The notes: generated by a model from the letters alone, not told the origin. Counted from the first letter of the stretch, positions 9,169 through 18,748 are shown. The stretch: DNA of 64,000 bases from Pukyongia sp. (GCA_030148705.1 JASBSY010000009.1:174394-238393), one strand, 5' to 3'. Numbers and translations are program-made.

Positions 9169-9553
9169 TATATTTCTTGTGATGCTTTTCAATAAAGGCA
9201 ATACATTCTTCCAACGTATAGAATGCTTTATGCGGCCAGGAAAAGAACTGTTCGGCAAAGACAGCATTCTTATACGATTCCTCCGAAAAACACAATGTCG
9301 ATATTGCTACTATGTTGAGTGGGTGTTTTTCAACCTCCTTATAGTATAAAGGATTGATGGTATAATCGTTAATCCTGTTCGAAATATAACCAAACGGCTT
9401 GTTGCCGTAATATTTTTCAAAGACTTGGCGAAAGGTTTGCATTTCGTTTTTTCCCAGAACCACGCCTTCACCAACCGTAGTTATAAGATAGGTGTCGAAC
9501 AATTCAAAATGGGCAAATCCAACATCGATCTGAATTTTTGGGGAATGCTTCAT
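9152..9553 (-). CDS. Conserved small protein, paralogue of 21949-22335
   Basis: A 133-residue soluble protein with no signal peptide or membrane segment. I do not recognise a named domain; the alpha/beta pattern is loosely like SpoIIAA/STAS-type proteins. It shares a clear block with the protein encoded at 21949-22335: NKPFGYISNRINDYTINP here against NRPFGYISHRVHSYSVNP there. An N-terminal strand and a C-terminal helical tail (YTLEECIAFIEKHHKKYKK) also align. The function is unknown. Its stop codon and last three codons lie antisense to the P1 3' strand of rnpB, a tail-to-tail overlap of about 17 bases. Confidence 0.75.
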   Translation of the reverse strand: MKHSPKIQIDVGFAHFELFDTYLITTVGEGVVLGKNEMQTFRQVFEKYYGNKPFGYISNRINDYTINPLYYKEVEKHPLNIVAISTLCFSEESYKNAVFAEQFFSWPHKAFYTLEECIAFIEKHHKKYKKAGL

Positions 9554-9647
9554 TAATTATTTTTTGGTTGAAAAAACAAAAGATTAAATGTAGTGAATAT
9601 ATCATTGCAATTGATATTTTGCTTTCCAACCCTTCGTTTCCAATAAA

Positions 9648-10184
9648 TTAACTCGAAAAAAAGCTGAACACCGAGCCGCCGTAGCGCCTTTGATCGGTGA
9701 AATGGGCTGCATTCGACAGTTGGGTATGCTTACTGTGTTCGATGATGAGAAGACCGTCTTCGGCAAGTAAATTCTGTTCGAATACGCGGTCTATCAATTT
9801 AAAAAATTGTTCAGAATCCATCTCGTATGGCGGATCTGCAAAAATCAGGTTGAAGGTTCCGACTGATTTTTCCAGGAACTTAAAAACATCCGATCGTATC
9901 GCGGTGATAGGCATCTCCAGGGTATCGGCTGTCGCCTGAATAAACCGGACACAGCCTGTGTGGGCATCCACACTTGTTATCTCTGGGGTACCACGGGATG
10001 CGAATTCATAGCTGATATTGCCGGTTCCACTAAAGAGATCCAGCACCGAAATCGACGTGAAGTCGTATTTATTGTTGAGAATATTAAACAATCCTTCCTT
10101 AGCAAAATCGGTTGTGGGCCTAACCGGTAATTTCTTAGGTGCGATAATTCGTCTACCCTTGTGGATTCCGGCATTGATACGCAT
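9648..10184 (-). CDS. rsmD: 16S rRNA (guanine966-N2)-methyltransferase RsmD
   Basis: This SAM-dependent enzyme methylates G966 of 16S rRNA. It begins with the family opening RINAGIHKGRRIIAP. The SAM-binding motif is VLDLFSGTGNISYEFASRG (about residues 46-64), and the catalytic tetrapeptide is DPPY in FADPPYEMDSEQFF (about 115). The 178 residues are the normal length. It lies 2 bp downstream of the DUF3822 gene on the same strand. This rsmD-DUF3822 pairing is, as I recall, common in Flavobacteriaceae. Confidence 0.92.
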   Translation of the reverse strand: MRINAGIHKGRRIIAPKKLPVRPTTDFAKEGLFNILNNKYDFTSISVLDLFSGTGNISYEFASRGTPEITSVDAHTGCVRFIQATADTLEMPITAIRSDVFKFLEKSVGTFNLIFADPPYEMDSEQFFKLIDRVFEQNLLAEDGLLIIEHSKHTQLSNAAHFTDQRRYGGSVFSFFSS

Positions 10185-10186
10185 AA

Positions 10187-11005
10187 TTATAGAGATTTAA
10201 GCAGCAGTTGCCGGTGAGAGGGACAATTCGGAATTTCGATTCGTTCCGAAGTTATATCGTAAAAAGAGATGTTTCTTATGTAATTGTAAGCAATGCTGTG
10301 AAGAGCATCCTGCTCCTCTATATTCCCCAACAGTTTAACATCCGCCTTTTCGGGATTCACTTTCAGTTGCTCGAAGGCAAATAAGATGTAGTAGATAAAA
10401 TCTTCGGCGGTACTGAAGTGATACGAATTACACAATTGTAGTTCTCCTTTTTTCTGAATAAGCAAATCGAAGCTGTTGTCGGCCACATGAATGAACACCT
10501 CCGGTTCATCACTGTATTTCTGTTTGGAATCAAGTTTCTTTAACAGCATGCTGGCCATATGGTAATACCGGAAACTACCGAAGCGTTCGAACAGGTAGTT
10601 ATTGATGTTCACATAAGGCACATAGACCACCACCAGGTCACGGTCTTTAAGCTCGTCGTAAGCGATAAAATCGTCAAGCAGTATCTTAGAATTGAATTTC
10701 AGGTAATCACTGGCCTTATCGGGGTCGAAAAGGGTTGAAGGCACCACCGTATATTCAATATTGGAATAGATTACCGATACAGACTCAAACTGGGGTGTGG
10801 CCGCAAATTCGTCCTTTAAGAATGTATCGATCTCGAGTAATAGTTCTTCAGGAGTCCTGGTTTGTTTAAACTTCTTTTCAGAAAAATGAATCAGTTCGGT
10901 GGCAGAACGATTGGTAATTAAAAAAGAAAGTCCGGTCAATGCTATTTGAACGGACAGTCTGTTATCTGAAGCGATTATTGAATTATTGCTTGATTTGTGA
11001 GTCAT
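10187..11005 (-). CDS. DUF3822 family protein
   Basis: A protein of the Bacteroidota-specific DUF3822 family. Family members look like actin-fold (ASKHA-type) proteins without a known activity. The longest open frame begins at 11041, but the start at 11005 (MTHKSSNNS) is preferred. It reduces overlap with the upstream gene from 59 to 23 bp and drops a short extension that looks unlike the family. Visible features are LSVQIALTGLSFLI at the N-terminus and HSIAYNYIRNI toward the C-terminus. It has no signal peptide. The gene is coupled to the upstream membrane-anchored protein and to rsmD. The function is unknown. Confidence 0.8.
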   Translation of the reverse strand: MTHKSSNNSIIASDNRLSVQIALTGLSFLITNRSATELIHFSEKKFKQTRTPEELLLEIDTFLKDEFAATPQFESVSVIYSNIEYTVVPSTLFDPDKASDYLKFNSKILLDDFIAYDELKDRDLVVVYVPYVNINNYLFERFGSFRYYHMASMLLKKLDSKQKYSDEPEVFIHVADNSFDLLIQKKGELQLCNSYHFSTAEDFIYYILFAFEQLKVNPEKADVKLLGNIEEQDALHSIAYNYIRNISFYDITSERIEIPNCPSHRQLLLKSL

Positions 11006-11645
11006 AAATTTTAGGCCAGTTTCCACTCGTGTCCACCTCATCCATAGATCCCACCTTTATATAAGCACCGTTTACACCATCGACCGAGACTACTTGTTTT
11101 TCCTGAGCCAGCAGGTCCTTGTCCAGATCGCCCAGAATTATGTCTTTAGGAGCACGAGCTTCGAACACAGAGTAGAAAGTTCCGCTTTTATTCAGTTTCC
11201 CTGCTCTTAATTCGAATTCGGCATCTACGCCCTCGATCGGGATCTTCATCATTTGTTTATATCGGTCGGTTCCGCCAAATAAAGAATCGCGAACCGGGGT
11301 AAAGCCTAAGGTGTCCAAAATGGTCTCCTCTATAAAATATCCTTCAGTAAGTCCGAAGGCCTTATTTTTTACAACATCCGGGTAACTAGTGTCCCTTCGC
11401 TGAACAATGGCGAACTGAGCGGTATCTATAAAGCGAACAAGACTGTCGAAACTTCCTGTAAACGATCCAGTTATTTCCTGGTGGGCCAATTCGGCGGCTT
11501 TAATATCTTTTAACTTGTTGATCACCTTCACATAGCGAGCCTCTTTTACCTTATTAAATTCAATCGGACCGCTTATTGAATTGTAAAGCAGGTACCCAAG
11601 AACGATAATTACAACCCAAAGTATTAACTGAATAACTAGTTTCAT
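10983..11645 (-). CDS. Conserved membrane-anchored protein
   Basis: A 220-residue protein with one N-terminal membrane anchor (KLVIQLILWVVIIVLGYLLY, residues 2-21) and a periplasmic or outward domain. A helix-rich segment (VKVINKLKDIKAAELAHQEI) directly after the anchor gives it an outline like pseudopilins, but no pilin cleavage site is seen. I know similar proteins upstream of DUF3822/rsmD in Flavobacteriaceae, without a function. It overlaps the next gene by 23 bp, which suggests translational coupling. It has its own promoter-like element 42 bp upstream. Confidence 0.7.
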   Translation of the reverse strand: MKLVIQLILWVVIIVLGYLLYNSISGPIEFNKVKEARYVKVINKLKDIKAAELAHQEITGSFTGSFDSLVRFIDTAQFAIVQRRDTSYPDVVKNKAFGLTEGYFIEETILDTLGFTPVRDSLFGGTDRYKQMMKIPIEGVDAEFELRAGKLNKSGTFYSVFEARAPKDIILGDLDKDLLAQEKQVVSVDGVNGAYIKVGSMDEVDTSGNWPKIYDSQIKQ

Positions 11646-11686
11646 TATATGTAGTTTATGAATGTGTTTTTATAAATGGACTATCG

Positions 11687-11694
11687 CAAATCTA
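11687..11694 (-). promoter_or_regulatory. Promoter -7 element for 220-aa gene/DUF3822/rsmD operon
   Basis: The minus strand reads TAGATTTG, an exact TAnnTTTG match, 41 bp before the ATG at 11645. No TTG at the right -33 spacing was found. Confidence 0.4.
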
Positions 11695-11753
11695 CAATTT
11701 TTTTTTGTTCGTAAAAGTATAATCCGAAAAAATCATGGCTATCTTTAGCCCTT

Positions 11754-13202
11754 ATGAATGCTAATAGCTCGATGGACGTTTCCCGATTTTACAGCCTCCT
11801 AAAAAGTGACTTTCCATTTTCTCCAACCACCAGGCAGGACATCGCATTACAGCTGTTGTCGAAATTTATACTCAGTGGGGAGAATCAACTGGTCTTCTTG
11901 CTGAAAGGGTATGCCGGAACCGGTAAGACAACCATAGTGGGAACCCTGGTCAAGAACCTGCCAAAGGCAAGGCAGAATTCAGTTCTACTTGCTCCCACAG
12001 GACGCGCTGCAAAGGTTATAAGTAATTATTCGGGTAAAACGGCCTACACCATTCACAAGAAAATCTATTATCCGAAAAGCAATAAGAGTGGCGGGGTGTC
12101 CTTTACACTTCAACCAAACAAACACCGCAATACACTTTTTATTGTGGATGAGGCCAGTATGATTCCCGATATCAATCAGGACTCCAAGTTGTTTGAGAAC
12201 GGCTCCTTACTCGATGATCTCATGCAATACGTGTATTCCGGGTCTAACTGCCGCCTGATGCTTATAGGGGACACGGCTCAGTTGCCCCCGGTGAATCTCG
12301 ATCTTAGTCCTGCACTTGAGAAACGGGTGCTGGAAAATAATTACAACAAAACGGTTATTGAAATAGAACTGGATGACGTAGTGCGCCAAGAGCATGACAG
12401 CGGGGTGTTATACAATGCTACGCGGATCAGGGATCGAATAGAGGATGGTTTGTATGAGGCCTTTAAAATGAAGATTCACGAGTTTCCTGAAATAGTACGA
12501 CCAACAGACGGGCAGGAACTTATGGACGCAATAAACGACTGCTATACTGAGGGTGGGAAAGAAGAAATGGCCATTATTGTTAGATCCAACAAACGGGCAA
12601 ACCTCTACAACCAGAATATTCGTAACCGAATTTTATTCCAGGAGGAGGAGCTGTCGGCCGGGGATTATCTCATGGTGGTTAAGAACAACTACTTTTGGTT
12701 AAAACCCGAAAGCGAGGCGGGCTTTATAGCCAACGGTGATATTGTACAGATACTCGAAATTTTCAGGTTTAAGGAACTCTATGGCTTTAAATTCGCCGAG
12801 GTCCAGGTGAAGATGGTCGACTATCCGGACATGAGACCCTTCGAAACGGTATTGCTGTTAGACACTCTAACTGCCGAGACTCCTTCGCTTTCTTACGAGG
12901 ATTCCAATAGATTGTACCAGGAGGTTGTTAAGGATTTTGCAGACGTTAAGTCCAACTATAAGCGGTTTTTATCGGTAAAGAACAATAAATACTTCAATGC
13001 ACTCCAGGTTAAGTTCTCCTATGCAATTACCTGTCATAAATCGCAGGGGGGGCAATGGAATACTGTCTTTGTAGAACAGCCCTATCTGCCTAATGGTGTC
13101 GACAAGGATTACCTGCGATGGTTATACACCGCCGTGACCCGTGCCCGTGAAAAATTATACTTAATTGGCTTTAAAGATGAATTTTTTGAGGATTCCCTGT
13201 AA
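11754..13202 (+). CDS. ATP-dependent DNA helicase, RecD/UvrD-like
   Basis: A superfamily 1 helicase of 482 residues, as found across Bacteroidota with annotations such as AAA ATPase or ATP-dependent RecD-like helicase. Motif I is GYAGTGKTTIVGTL (about 47-60), motif Ia is LLAPTGRAAKV, motif II is FIVDEASMI and motif III is LIGDTAQLPPV. The C-terminal UvrD_C_2-type segment has TCHKSQGGQWNTVFV and LYTAVTRAREKLYLIG. It lacks the long N-terminal region of RecD2, so this is a compact form. The exact role (repair or fork processing) is not shown by context. A short hairpin, TAAACC/GGTTTA, follows the stop codon. Confidence 0.85.
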   Translation: MNANSSMDVSRFYSLLKSDFPFSPTTRQDIALQLLSKFILSGENQLVFLLKGYAGTGKTTIVGTLVKNLPKARQNSVLLAPTGRAAKVISNYSGKTAYTIHKKIYYPKSNKSGGVSFTLQPNKHRNTLFIVDEASMIPDINQDSKLFENGSLLDDLMQYVYSGSNCRLMLIGDTAQLPPVNLDLSPALEKRVLENNYNKTVIEIELDDVVRQEHDSGVLYNATRIRDRIEDGLYEAFKMKIHEFPEIVRPTDGQELMDAINDCYTEGGKEEMAIIVRSNKRANLYNQNIRNRILFQEEELSAGDYLMVVKNNYFWLKPESEAGFIANGDIVQILEIFRFKELYGFKFAEVQVKMVDYPDMRPFETVLLLDTLTAETPSLSYEDSNRLYQEVVKDFADVKSNYKRFLSVKNNKYFNALQVKFSYAITCHKSQGGQWNTVFVEQPYLPNGVDKDYLRWLYTAVTRAREKLYLIGFKDEFFEDSL

Positions 13203-13262
13203 ACCTTTTGGGTTTATTTACATCTATTGAGTGAATTGTACTGCAAAAACGCAGAATTCTTT

Positions 13263-13270
13263 TATTTTTG
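13263..13270 (+). promoter_or_regulatory. Promoter -7 element that decides the KdsB start
   Basis: TATTTTTG is an exact TAnnTTTG match, 23 bp before the TTG codon at 13294. A transcript starting just after it would exclude the GTG at 13231, so the TTG is the better start. A TTG at 13236 is a poor -33 partner (24 bp spacing). Confidence 0.5.
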
Positions 13271-13293
13271 GGGCCAACAAACAGATATTTCAA

Positions 13294-15123
13294 TTGAAAG
13301 TAATAGCAATGATACCTGCGCGTTATGGCGCCTCCCGCTTTCCGGGAAAATTAATGCAGGATCTGGGTGGAAAACCAGTGATCGTACGTACTTATGAAGC
13401 TGCGCAGCAAACCGGGCTCTTTGATGAGGTTTACGTGGTAACCGATAGTGATATTATCTTTAACGAGATCGAGGCGCACGGTGGAAAAGCGATCATGAGT
13501 AAGAAGGAGCACGACTGTGGCAGTGATCGAATTGCTGAAGCAGTTGAGAACATGGACGTTGACATAGTGGTAAACGTACAAGGGGATGAACCCTTTACCA
13601 GTAAAGAAGGCCTGGAACAGGTACTTAACGTTTTTCAGGGTGCCGACGCCGATAAGATCGATTTGGCTTCGCTGATGACCGAGATTCACGACTGGAAGGA
13701 AATCAGCGACCCGAACTGTGTAAAGGTGATCGTGGATCGGGATAATTTTGCCTTGTATTTCTCACGCTCGCCCATCCCGTACCCACGAGATAAAAATGCA
13801 GCAGTACAGTACTATAAACACAAAGGTATCTATGCTTTCAGAAAGCAGGCACTTATGGATTTTTACCGCTTGCCCATGCGAACCATGGAAGCTGCGGAAA
13901 AGATCGAATGTATCCGGTACCTCGAATATGGAAAAAACATAAAAATGGCTGTATCCAACACTCAGGGAATAGAAATTGATACTCCCGAAGACCTTCAACG
14001 TGCTAATAAAGTTCTTAAAGAACAGAAAAAGGACACCGTAAACAACAAGTACCGGAACTTTCCAATGGTGCCTAAAGTTGTGTTCGGACAAGGAAGCTTC
14101 GATCAATTGTCGTCTATTCTGGCCCCACAGCGCAAAGACAAAGCTCCTTTTATTTTCCTGGTTGATGATGTTTTCGAGGAGAACAAGGAATTCGTCGATA
14201 GAATCAACCTAAGGTTTAATGACAAACTGATATTTATTTCAGCAGATGAAGAACCCAAAACCTCCCAGGTTGACCAGATCGTAAAGGAAATTAAAACCGA
14301 ATTCACCTATAAGCCTTCTGGAATCATAGGAATAGGAGGGGGAACCATATTGGACCTGGCCAAGGCTGTTTCCATTATGCTTACCAACAAAGGAAGTGCT
14401 TCCGATTACCAGGGTTGGGATCTGGTAAGAAATAAATCCATTTATCACGTAGGTATACCAACTATCTCCGGAACCGGGGCAGAGGTATCGCGAACCACCG
14501 TCCTAACCGGTCCTGTTAAGAAACTTGGGATAAACAGTGATTTTACACCTTTCGACCAGGTGATTCTCGACCCCGATCTTACGATTGGGGTGCCAAAGAA
14601 CCAGTGGTTTTACACCGGGATGGATTGCTTTATCCACTGTGTTGAATCTCTCAATGGAACCTTTTTAAACGCTTTTAGCGAAAGCTATGGTGAAAAGGCA
14701 TACGATCTGTGCCATGAAATCTTCGTGGAGGGCAAGCTTTCGGATGAAGACGCCAGAGCCAAACTCATGATGGCATCCTGGCATGGCGGCATGAGTATAG
14801 CGTATTCTCAGGTGGGAGTGGCGCATGCCATGAGTTACGGACTTTCATATGTGCTGGGGACAAAGCACGGTATAGGAAACTGTATTGTTTTCAATCACCT
14901 GGAGGAATTCTATCCTAAGGACGTAGTATTGTTCAAACAAATGGTCGCCGATCACGGAATACAGATCCCTACCGGCCTGTGCAGGAATCTTTCAGAAAAA
15001 GAAATGGATACCATGATCGAAATTGCCCTTAGCCTTGTTCCCCTTTGGGAAAACGCGCTGGGCGATGACTGGGAGAAGATTGCAACTCCTGAAAAACTTA
15101 GATCGCTTTACCTGAAAATGTAG
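13294..15123 (+). CDS. Fusion: CMP-Kdo synthetase (KdsB) + KdnB-like Kdo 8-oxidase
   Basis: One uninterrupted frame joins two enzymes. Residues 1 to about 245 are KdsB, which activates Kdo as CMP-Kdo for lipid A-core assembly: [31 protein letters not shown] and [12 protein letters not shown]. After a linker of about 10 residues, positions 255-609 are an iron-containing alcohol dehydrogenase with the start [18 protein letters not shown]. It has the NAD loop [14 protein letters not shown], the segment [16 protein letters not shown] and candidate metal histidines in [15 protein letters not shown] and TKHGIGNC. It resembles KdnB, which oxidises Kdo at C8 on the way to 8-amino-Kdo. The TTG start gives the normal KdsB N-terminus; a GTG at 13231 would add 21 atypical residues. 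The companion aminotransferase KdnA is not in the window. The fusion is unusual; an assembly error that removed a stop cannot be excluded. Confidence 0.85.
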   Translation: MKVIAMIPARYGASRFPGKLMQDLGGKPVIVRTYEAAQQTGLFDEVYVVTDSDIIFNEIEAHGGKAIMSKKEHDCGSDRIAEAVENMDVDIVVNVQGDEPFTSKEGLEQVLNVFQGADADKIDLASLMTEIHDWKEISDPNCVKVIVDRDNFALYFSRSPIPYPRDKNAAVQYYKHKGIYAFRKQALMDFYRLPMRTMEAAEKIECIRYLEYGKNIKMAVSNTQGIEIDTPEDLQRANKVLKEQKKDTVNNKYRNFPMVPKVVFGQGSFDQLSSILAPQRKDKAPFIFLVDDVFEENKEFVDRINLRFNDKLIFISADEEPKTSQVDQIVKEIKTEFTYKPSGIIGIGGGTILDLAKAVSIMLTNKGSASDYQGWDLVRNKSIYHVGIPTISGTGAEVSRTTVLTGPVKKLGINSDFTPFDQVILDPDLTIGVPKNQWFYTGMDCFIHCVESLNGTFLNAFSESYGEKAYDLCHEIFVEGKLSDEDARAKLMMASWHGGMSIAYSQVGVAHAMSYGLSYVLGTKHGIGNCIVFNHLEEFYPKDVVLFKQMVADHGIQIPTGLCRNLSEKEMDTMIEIALSLVPLWENALGDDWEKIATPEKLRSLYLKM

Positions 15124-15140
15124 GGCATTGAAATACCAAA

Positions 15141-15677
15141 TTGGGATTTACAAAATTCGTATTCAACAAGTTACTGGGATGGAAGATCCGGGGAAGCTTC
15201 GATCCGGGCATCCGGAAATCGGTAGTCATCGTGGTGCCTCATACCAGCTGGCACGATTTTTACATCGGAGCTTTTGCGAGGCGAATTCTCAACACCGAAA
15301 TAAATTTCGTCGCCAAGAAAGAATTATTCAAAAAGCCCTTCGGCTGGTATTTCCGCTGGATGGGCGGAGCAGCTTTAGACAGAACTGCCGGGCAGAACAA
15401 GGTTGAGGCAATTGCCGAATTGTTTGCTGAAAAGAAGGAATTCAGGTTGGCATTGGCGCCTGAAGGTACGCGAAAAAAGGTTTCGTCCTGGAAAACGGGT
15501 TTTTACTATATAGCGCTGCAGGCGGGTGTTCCAATCATTCCGGTAGCCTTCGACTATAAGACCAAAACCGTTAAAATCGGTGCAGCCTTCTATCCAAGCG
15601 GTAATTACGATGAGGACTTACCTGAACTTAAAGAATTTTACAAAGGAGTAGTAGGGAAGGTGGCTGAATATACCTAA
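15141..15677 (+). CDS. 1-acylglycerol-3-phosphate acyltransferase-like protein
   Basis: A PlsC-family acyltransferase of 178 residues, shorter than typical PlsC. The catalytic HX4D motif appears as HTSWHDFY (about residues 34-41) and the phosphate-binding motif as APEGTRKK (about 110-117). GVPIIPVAFDY matches the later conserved block. The start is a TTG 17 bp after the fusion gene; an in-frame stop lies just upstream, so no longer start exists. Such small acyltransferases often follow kdnB-like genes in Bacteroidota, as I recall. A role in lipid A or membrane lipid acylation is inferred from family and context. Confidence 0.82.
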   Translation: MGFTKFVFNKLLGWKIRGSFDPGIRKSVVIVVPHTSWHDFYIGAFARRILNTEINFVAKKELFKKPFGWYFRWMGGAALDRTAGQNKVEAIAELFAEKKEFRLALAPEGTRKKVSSWKTGFYYIALQAGVPIIPVAFDYKTKTVKIGAAFYPSGNYDEDLPELKEFYKGVVGKVAEYT

Positions 15678-15680
15678 CGT

Positions 15681-16400
15681 TTAATCGGCAGATTCTTCCA
15701 TGGTGTGGTAGACATTCTGTACATCATCGTCCTCTTCTAGTTTTTCCAGTAGTTTCTCCACATCGGCGGCCTGCTCTTCACTAAGTTTCTTGGTAACCTG
15801 AGGAATGCGCTCGAAACCTGAGGAAAGAATCTCAATGTCGTTGTTTTCGAGGTAGGACTGTATAGCACCAAAGCTTTCAAAGGGTGCATAGATAAGCACG
15901 CCGTCCTCATCTTCAAAGATCTCTTCAACCCCGTAATCTATAAGCTCCAATTCCAGTTCTTCAAGATCAATCCCGTCACCGTCAATTCGGAAGTTACAGG
16001 TATGATCGAACATGAATACCACAGACCCTGAAGTTCCGAGACTTCCGTCGCATTTGTTGAAATAAGACCGGACATTTGCAACCGTGCGTGTGTTATTGTC
16101 GGTAGCTGTTTCGATAAGTACGGCAATGCCGTGAGGTGCGTAGCCCTCGAACAATACCTCTTTATAATCGCCCTGGTTTTTATCGCTGGCCCGTTTAATT
16201 GCCCGTTCGATATTGTCTTTAGGCATGTTTACGGCCTTGGCATTCTGGATTACCGCCCTTAGCCTGGAGTTAGCGTCCGGATCCGGTCCGCCTTCCTTAA
16301 CGGCTATCACAATATCCTTTCCTATGCGAGTGAATGCTTTAGACATAGCAGACCATCGCTTCATTTTGCGCGCTTTTCGAAATTCGAAGGCTCTCCCCAT
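15681..16400 (-). CDS. yebC: YebC/PmpR family protein
   Basis: A 239-residue protein of the YebC/TACO1 family. Members act as DNA-binding regulators or, as shown more recently for some, help ribosomes through difficult (proline-rich) stretches. It begins with the family signature GRAFEFRKARKMKRWSAMSK. The middle contains IVIAVKEGGPDPDANSRLR and NMPKDNIERAIKRA, and the C-terminus has the acidic EEDDDVQNVYHTM end. It ends 3 bp from the convergent acyltransferase. It has its own promoter-like element in the 78-bp gap to the PCD gene. Confidence 0.93.
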   Translation of the reverse strand: MGRAFEFRKARKMKRWSAMSKAFTRIGKDIVIAVKEGGPDPDANSRLRAVIQNAKAVNMPKDNIERAIKRASDKNQGDYKEVLFEGYAPHGIAVLIETATDNNTRTVANVRSYFNKCDGSLGTSGSVVFMFDHTCNFRIDGDGIDLEELELELIDYGVEEIFEDEDGVLIYAPFESFGAIQSYLENNDIEILSSGFERIPQVTKKLSEEQAADVEKLLEKLEEDDDVQNVYHTMEESAD

Positions 16401-16435
16401 TTCCGATCGTAGTTTTAGGTGTTAAACTGCAGCTG

Positions 16436-16463
16436 CAAATATAAAAATTACAATGAATTCAAA
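16436..16463 (-). promoter_or_regulatory. Promoter of yebC (-33 and -7)
   Basis: On the minus strand TTTG (16463-16460) is followed after 16 bp by TATATTTG (16443-16436), a good fit to the Bacteroidota promoter. It lies 35 bp before the yebC ATG and downstream of the PCD gene, so yebC can be transcribed alone. Confidence 0.5.
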
Positions 16464-16478
16464 TAATCTGATTATAGG

Positions 16479-16760
16479 TTAACCTATTAATTCGTCTATT
16501 ATACCGGCCAGTTTAAAGTCTTTCTCGGTCACCCCGTCCGCATCATGAGTGCTAAGGGAAATGTGTAATTGGTTGTAGACATTGGTCCAATCGGGATGAT
16601 GATTTAACTTTTCTGCTTCAAAAGCGATGCGCGTCATGATCGTAAAGGTCTCCTTGAAGTTCTTGAATTCGAAGGCCGTGTGTATAGCGTTCTCGTGGTA
16701 TTCCCAGCCGTCTAGAGCCTCCAGGCGATCATTGATCTCCTGTTCTGAAAGATTTTTCAT
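16479..16760 (-). CDS. 4a-hydroxytetrahydrobiopterin dehydratase (PCD/DCoH)
   Basis: This enzyme dehydrates 4a-hydroxytetrahydrobiopterin so that the pterin cofactor of aromatic amino acid hydroxylases can be recycled. Its 93 residues are the full family length. The active-site signature EKLNHHPDWTNVYNQLHI is at about residues 50-67 with the catalytic histidine pair, followed by the conserved Asp in STHDADG. It lies 2 bp downstream of the SDR gene and is part of the gcvT group on the minus strand. No pterin-dependent hydroxylase gene is in the window. Confidence 0.92.
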   Translation of the reverse strand: MKNLSEQEINDRLEALDGWEYHENAIHTAFEFKNFKETFTIMTRIAFEAEKLNHHPDWTNVYNQLHISLSTHDADGVTEKDFKLAGIIDELIG

Positions 16761-16762
16761 AC

Positions 16763-17611
16763 TTAATTTTTAAAAGTTATTATTTCGTTATTCAAGGTAC
16801 AGAATTCTATTACTTCCGCAATGGTAATCCTGTACGCTTTAGGCAGCAGGTTCTCTTTTGGTAATATAGCCTGGTAGATATCCTCGTTACTGCTGAAGAC
16901 TTTTTTGAACACCGGTAATTTGTCGCCCATTTTCGATGCAATTTCCACAAAAAGATCGTCGTGATGTACCATGTCGCTGCTGGCGAGGTGGTAGATTCCG
17001 GTAATTTCCTTATTTATAATATAGTGAATTTGCTGAGCAACCTTATCGTCTGTAGTTGCGCTGATAATAACTTTCGGATACACCTCGAAACCGGCGTAAT
17101 ACTTTATCGCTTTTCGCAACTGAAGCATCCAAGGGCTGTTCACACCAAGTACAAGCGGTAGTCGAGCGACCGTAACCTGATTTTCGAGTTGCTCCAGTAA
17201 TAGTTTTTCGACAGCGATCTTTTGCTTCCCTGCGGCCGATTCAGAAATCGGACGGTCGTATTCGTAGGAAGGAAACTTTTGTACTGCATCGAATACCTGC
17301 TGGCAGGACACATAGACGATCATGCTGGATGGGCGCACTTCACAATAATTAATTAACTCCTGATGTGCTTTAAGTTGAGACTCATTACTTGAAGTAAAGC
17401 TTGAAATAATAAATCTCGGCTGAATCTCGGATAATAAGTCTGAAATATCATCATTTTCCGCATCAAACCGGTAAAAGACCTGATTGTTGTTAAAAAGGCC
17501 CTCCTGGGTGTAATAGGTGCCAAAAACATCGAAATAGGAGAGGAGTTCTTTATAGAGTGCATTTCCTATAAAGCCACTGGCACCGAGTATGAGTATCCTG
17601 TTGTGAATCAC
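16763..17611 (-). CDS. NAD(P)-dependent epimerase/reductase, RmlD-like SDR
   Basis: An extended short-chain dehydrogenase of 282 residues with N-terminal Rossmann motif [16 protein letters not shown] (residues 7-22). It resembles dTDP-4-dehydrorhamnose reductase-like proteins (segments [10 protein letters not shown] and [16 protein letters not shown]), but the canonical YxxxK catalytic pair is not clear. The substrate is unknown. It overlaps the end of gcvT by 4 bp (ATGA) and precedes PCD by 2 bp, so the three genes are surely co-transcribed. A role connected to glycine or pterin metabolism would only be inferred from position. Confidence 0.75.
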   Translation of the reverse strand: MIHNRILILGASGFIGNALYKELLSYFDVFGTYYTQEGLFNNNQVFYRFDAENDDISDLLSEIQPRFIISSFTSSNESQLKAHQELINYCEVRPSSMIVYVSCQQVFDAVQKFPSYEYDRPISESAAGKQKIAVEKLLLEQLENQVTVARLPLVLGVNSPWMLQLRKAIKYYAGFEVYPKVIISATTDDKVAQQIHYIINKEITGIYHLASSDMVHHDDLFVEIASKMGDKLPVFKKVFSSNEDIYQAILPKENLLPKAYRITIAEVIEFCTLNNEIITFKN

Positions 17612-18690
17612 CCTTTGTAGAACGGTAATTTAACAATTGTGGCAGCTACCGCATTCTTGCGAATCTGGATCAGCACTTCTGTTCCCGGCTTGCTCAACTC
17701 CGTAGGAACATATCCCATTCCTATCCCTTTGTTTAGGGAGGGCGACATAGTCCCGCTGGTTACATTACCAATAATATTTCCATCGATATCTACAATATCA
17801 TAGCCCTGCCGCGGTATTCCACGCTCATTTAATTCGAATCCCACCAACTTACGGTTCACACCCGCTTCTTTTTGCTTAAGTAAGGCTTCGCTATTGATGA
17901 AATCCTTATTGAATTTTGTAATCCAGCCTAAACCGGCTTCCAGCGGAGAAGTGGTATCGTCAATATCATTGCCGTACAGGCAGTAACCCATTTCCAGCCT
18001 GAGGGTATCACGTGCTGCCAGTCCGATAGGTTTGATGCCATAATCGGCACCGGCTTCCAGCACACGCTCCCATACCTGTTCCACTTCACTGTTTTTACAG
18101 TAAATCTCAAAACCACCGCTTCCGGTATATCCGGTTGCGCTTATGATCACATGCTCGATTCCGGCAAAATCAGCCACTCTGAAGGTGTAGAATCCAATCT
18201 CCCTTAGATCTACGGATGTAAGCGATTGCATGGCTTCGACAGCTTTTGGGCCCTGGATGGCAAGCAGGGAGAAGTCTTCTGAAAGGTTACGCATTTCGGC
18301 ACCCATGTCATTGTGCTTGCTGATCCAGTTCCAGTCTTTCTCAATATTGGAAGCATTTACCACCAGCAGCCATTTTTCCTCGTTCAGCCGATAGATAATG
18401 AGGTCATCGACAATGCCGCCTTGCTCATTTGGCAGACAGCTGTACTGAGCCTGGTTATCCACCAGCTTGGATGCGTCATTGCTGCTTACTTTTTGAATGA
18501 GCGCCAGCGCATTCGGACCGGTGATAAGGAATTCCCCCATATGAGAAACATCGAAGACGCCTACGGCCTTTCTTACCGTTTCGTGCTCGGCCTGCACACC
18601 TTCGTAGGAAACCGGCATATTATAGCCCGCAAAAGGAACCATTTTCGCACCCAACTCCCGGTGCTGCTTACTTAATGCTGTGTTTTTCAT
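17608..18690 (-). CDS. gcvT: Glycine cleavage system T protein (aminomethyltransferase)
   Basis: The T protein transfers the aminomethyl carbon of glycine to tetrahydrofolate, releasing ammonia. Its 360 residues are the usual length. Visible conserved segments are [13 protein letters not shown] at the N-terminus, [11 protein letters not shown] (about residues 44-54), the folate-binding Asp region [14 protein letters not shown] and, later, [20 protein letters not shown]. The C-terminal barrel has [21 protein letters not shown]. It is the first gene of the minus-strand group gcvT/SDR/PCD, with a -7 element 20 bp upstream. The H and P proteins are not in the window. Confidence 0.95.
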   Translation of the reverse strand: MKNTALSKQHRELGAKMVPFAGYNMPVSYEGVQAEHETVRKAVGVFDVSHMGEFLITGPNALALIQKVSSNDASKLVDNQAQYSCLPNEQGGIVDDLIIYRLNEEKWLLVVNASNIEKDWNWISKHNDMGAEMRNLSEDFSLLAIQGPKAVEAMQSLTSVDLREIGFYTFRVADFAGIEHVIISATGYTGSGGFEIYCKNSEVEQVWERVLEAGADYGIKPIGLAARDTLRLEMGYCLYGNDIDDTTSPLEAGLGWITKFNKDFINSEALLKQKEAGVNRKLVGFELNERGIPRQGYDIVDIDGNIIGNVTSGTMSPSLNKGIGMGYVPTELSKPGTEVLIQIRKNAVAATIVKLPFYKG

Positions 18691-18709
18691 TCGAATTCAG
18701 AAATTTTCG

Positions 18710-18717
18710 CAAATGTA
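18710..18717 (-). promoter_or_regulatory. Promoter -7 element of gcvT operon
   Basis: The minus strand reads TACATTTG, an exact TAnnTTTG match, 19 bp before the gcvT ATG. A paired -33 TTG was not found. No glycine riboswitch-like fold is evident in the 107-bp gcvT/nnr gap. Confidence 0.45.
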
Positions 18718-18748
18718 TTATAATCTCTATAAGCTAACGAATGAATTG

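Noticed and set aside
9023..9349. Open frame inside and after rnpB on the + strand
   Set aside because: It covers the RNase P RNA 3' half and runs antisense to the conserved gene 9152-9553.
13231..13293. Longer GTG start for the KdsB-KdnB gene
   Set aside because: The promoter -7 element lies downstream of it and the added 21 residues do not fit the KdsB N-terminus.
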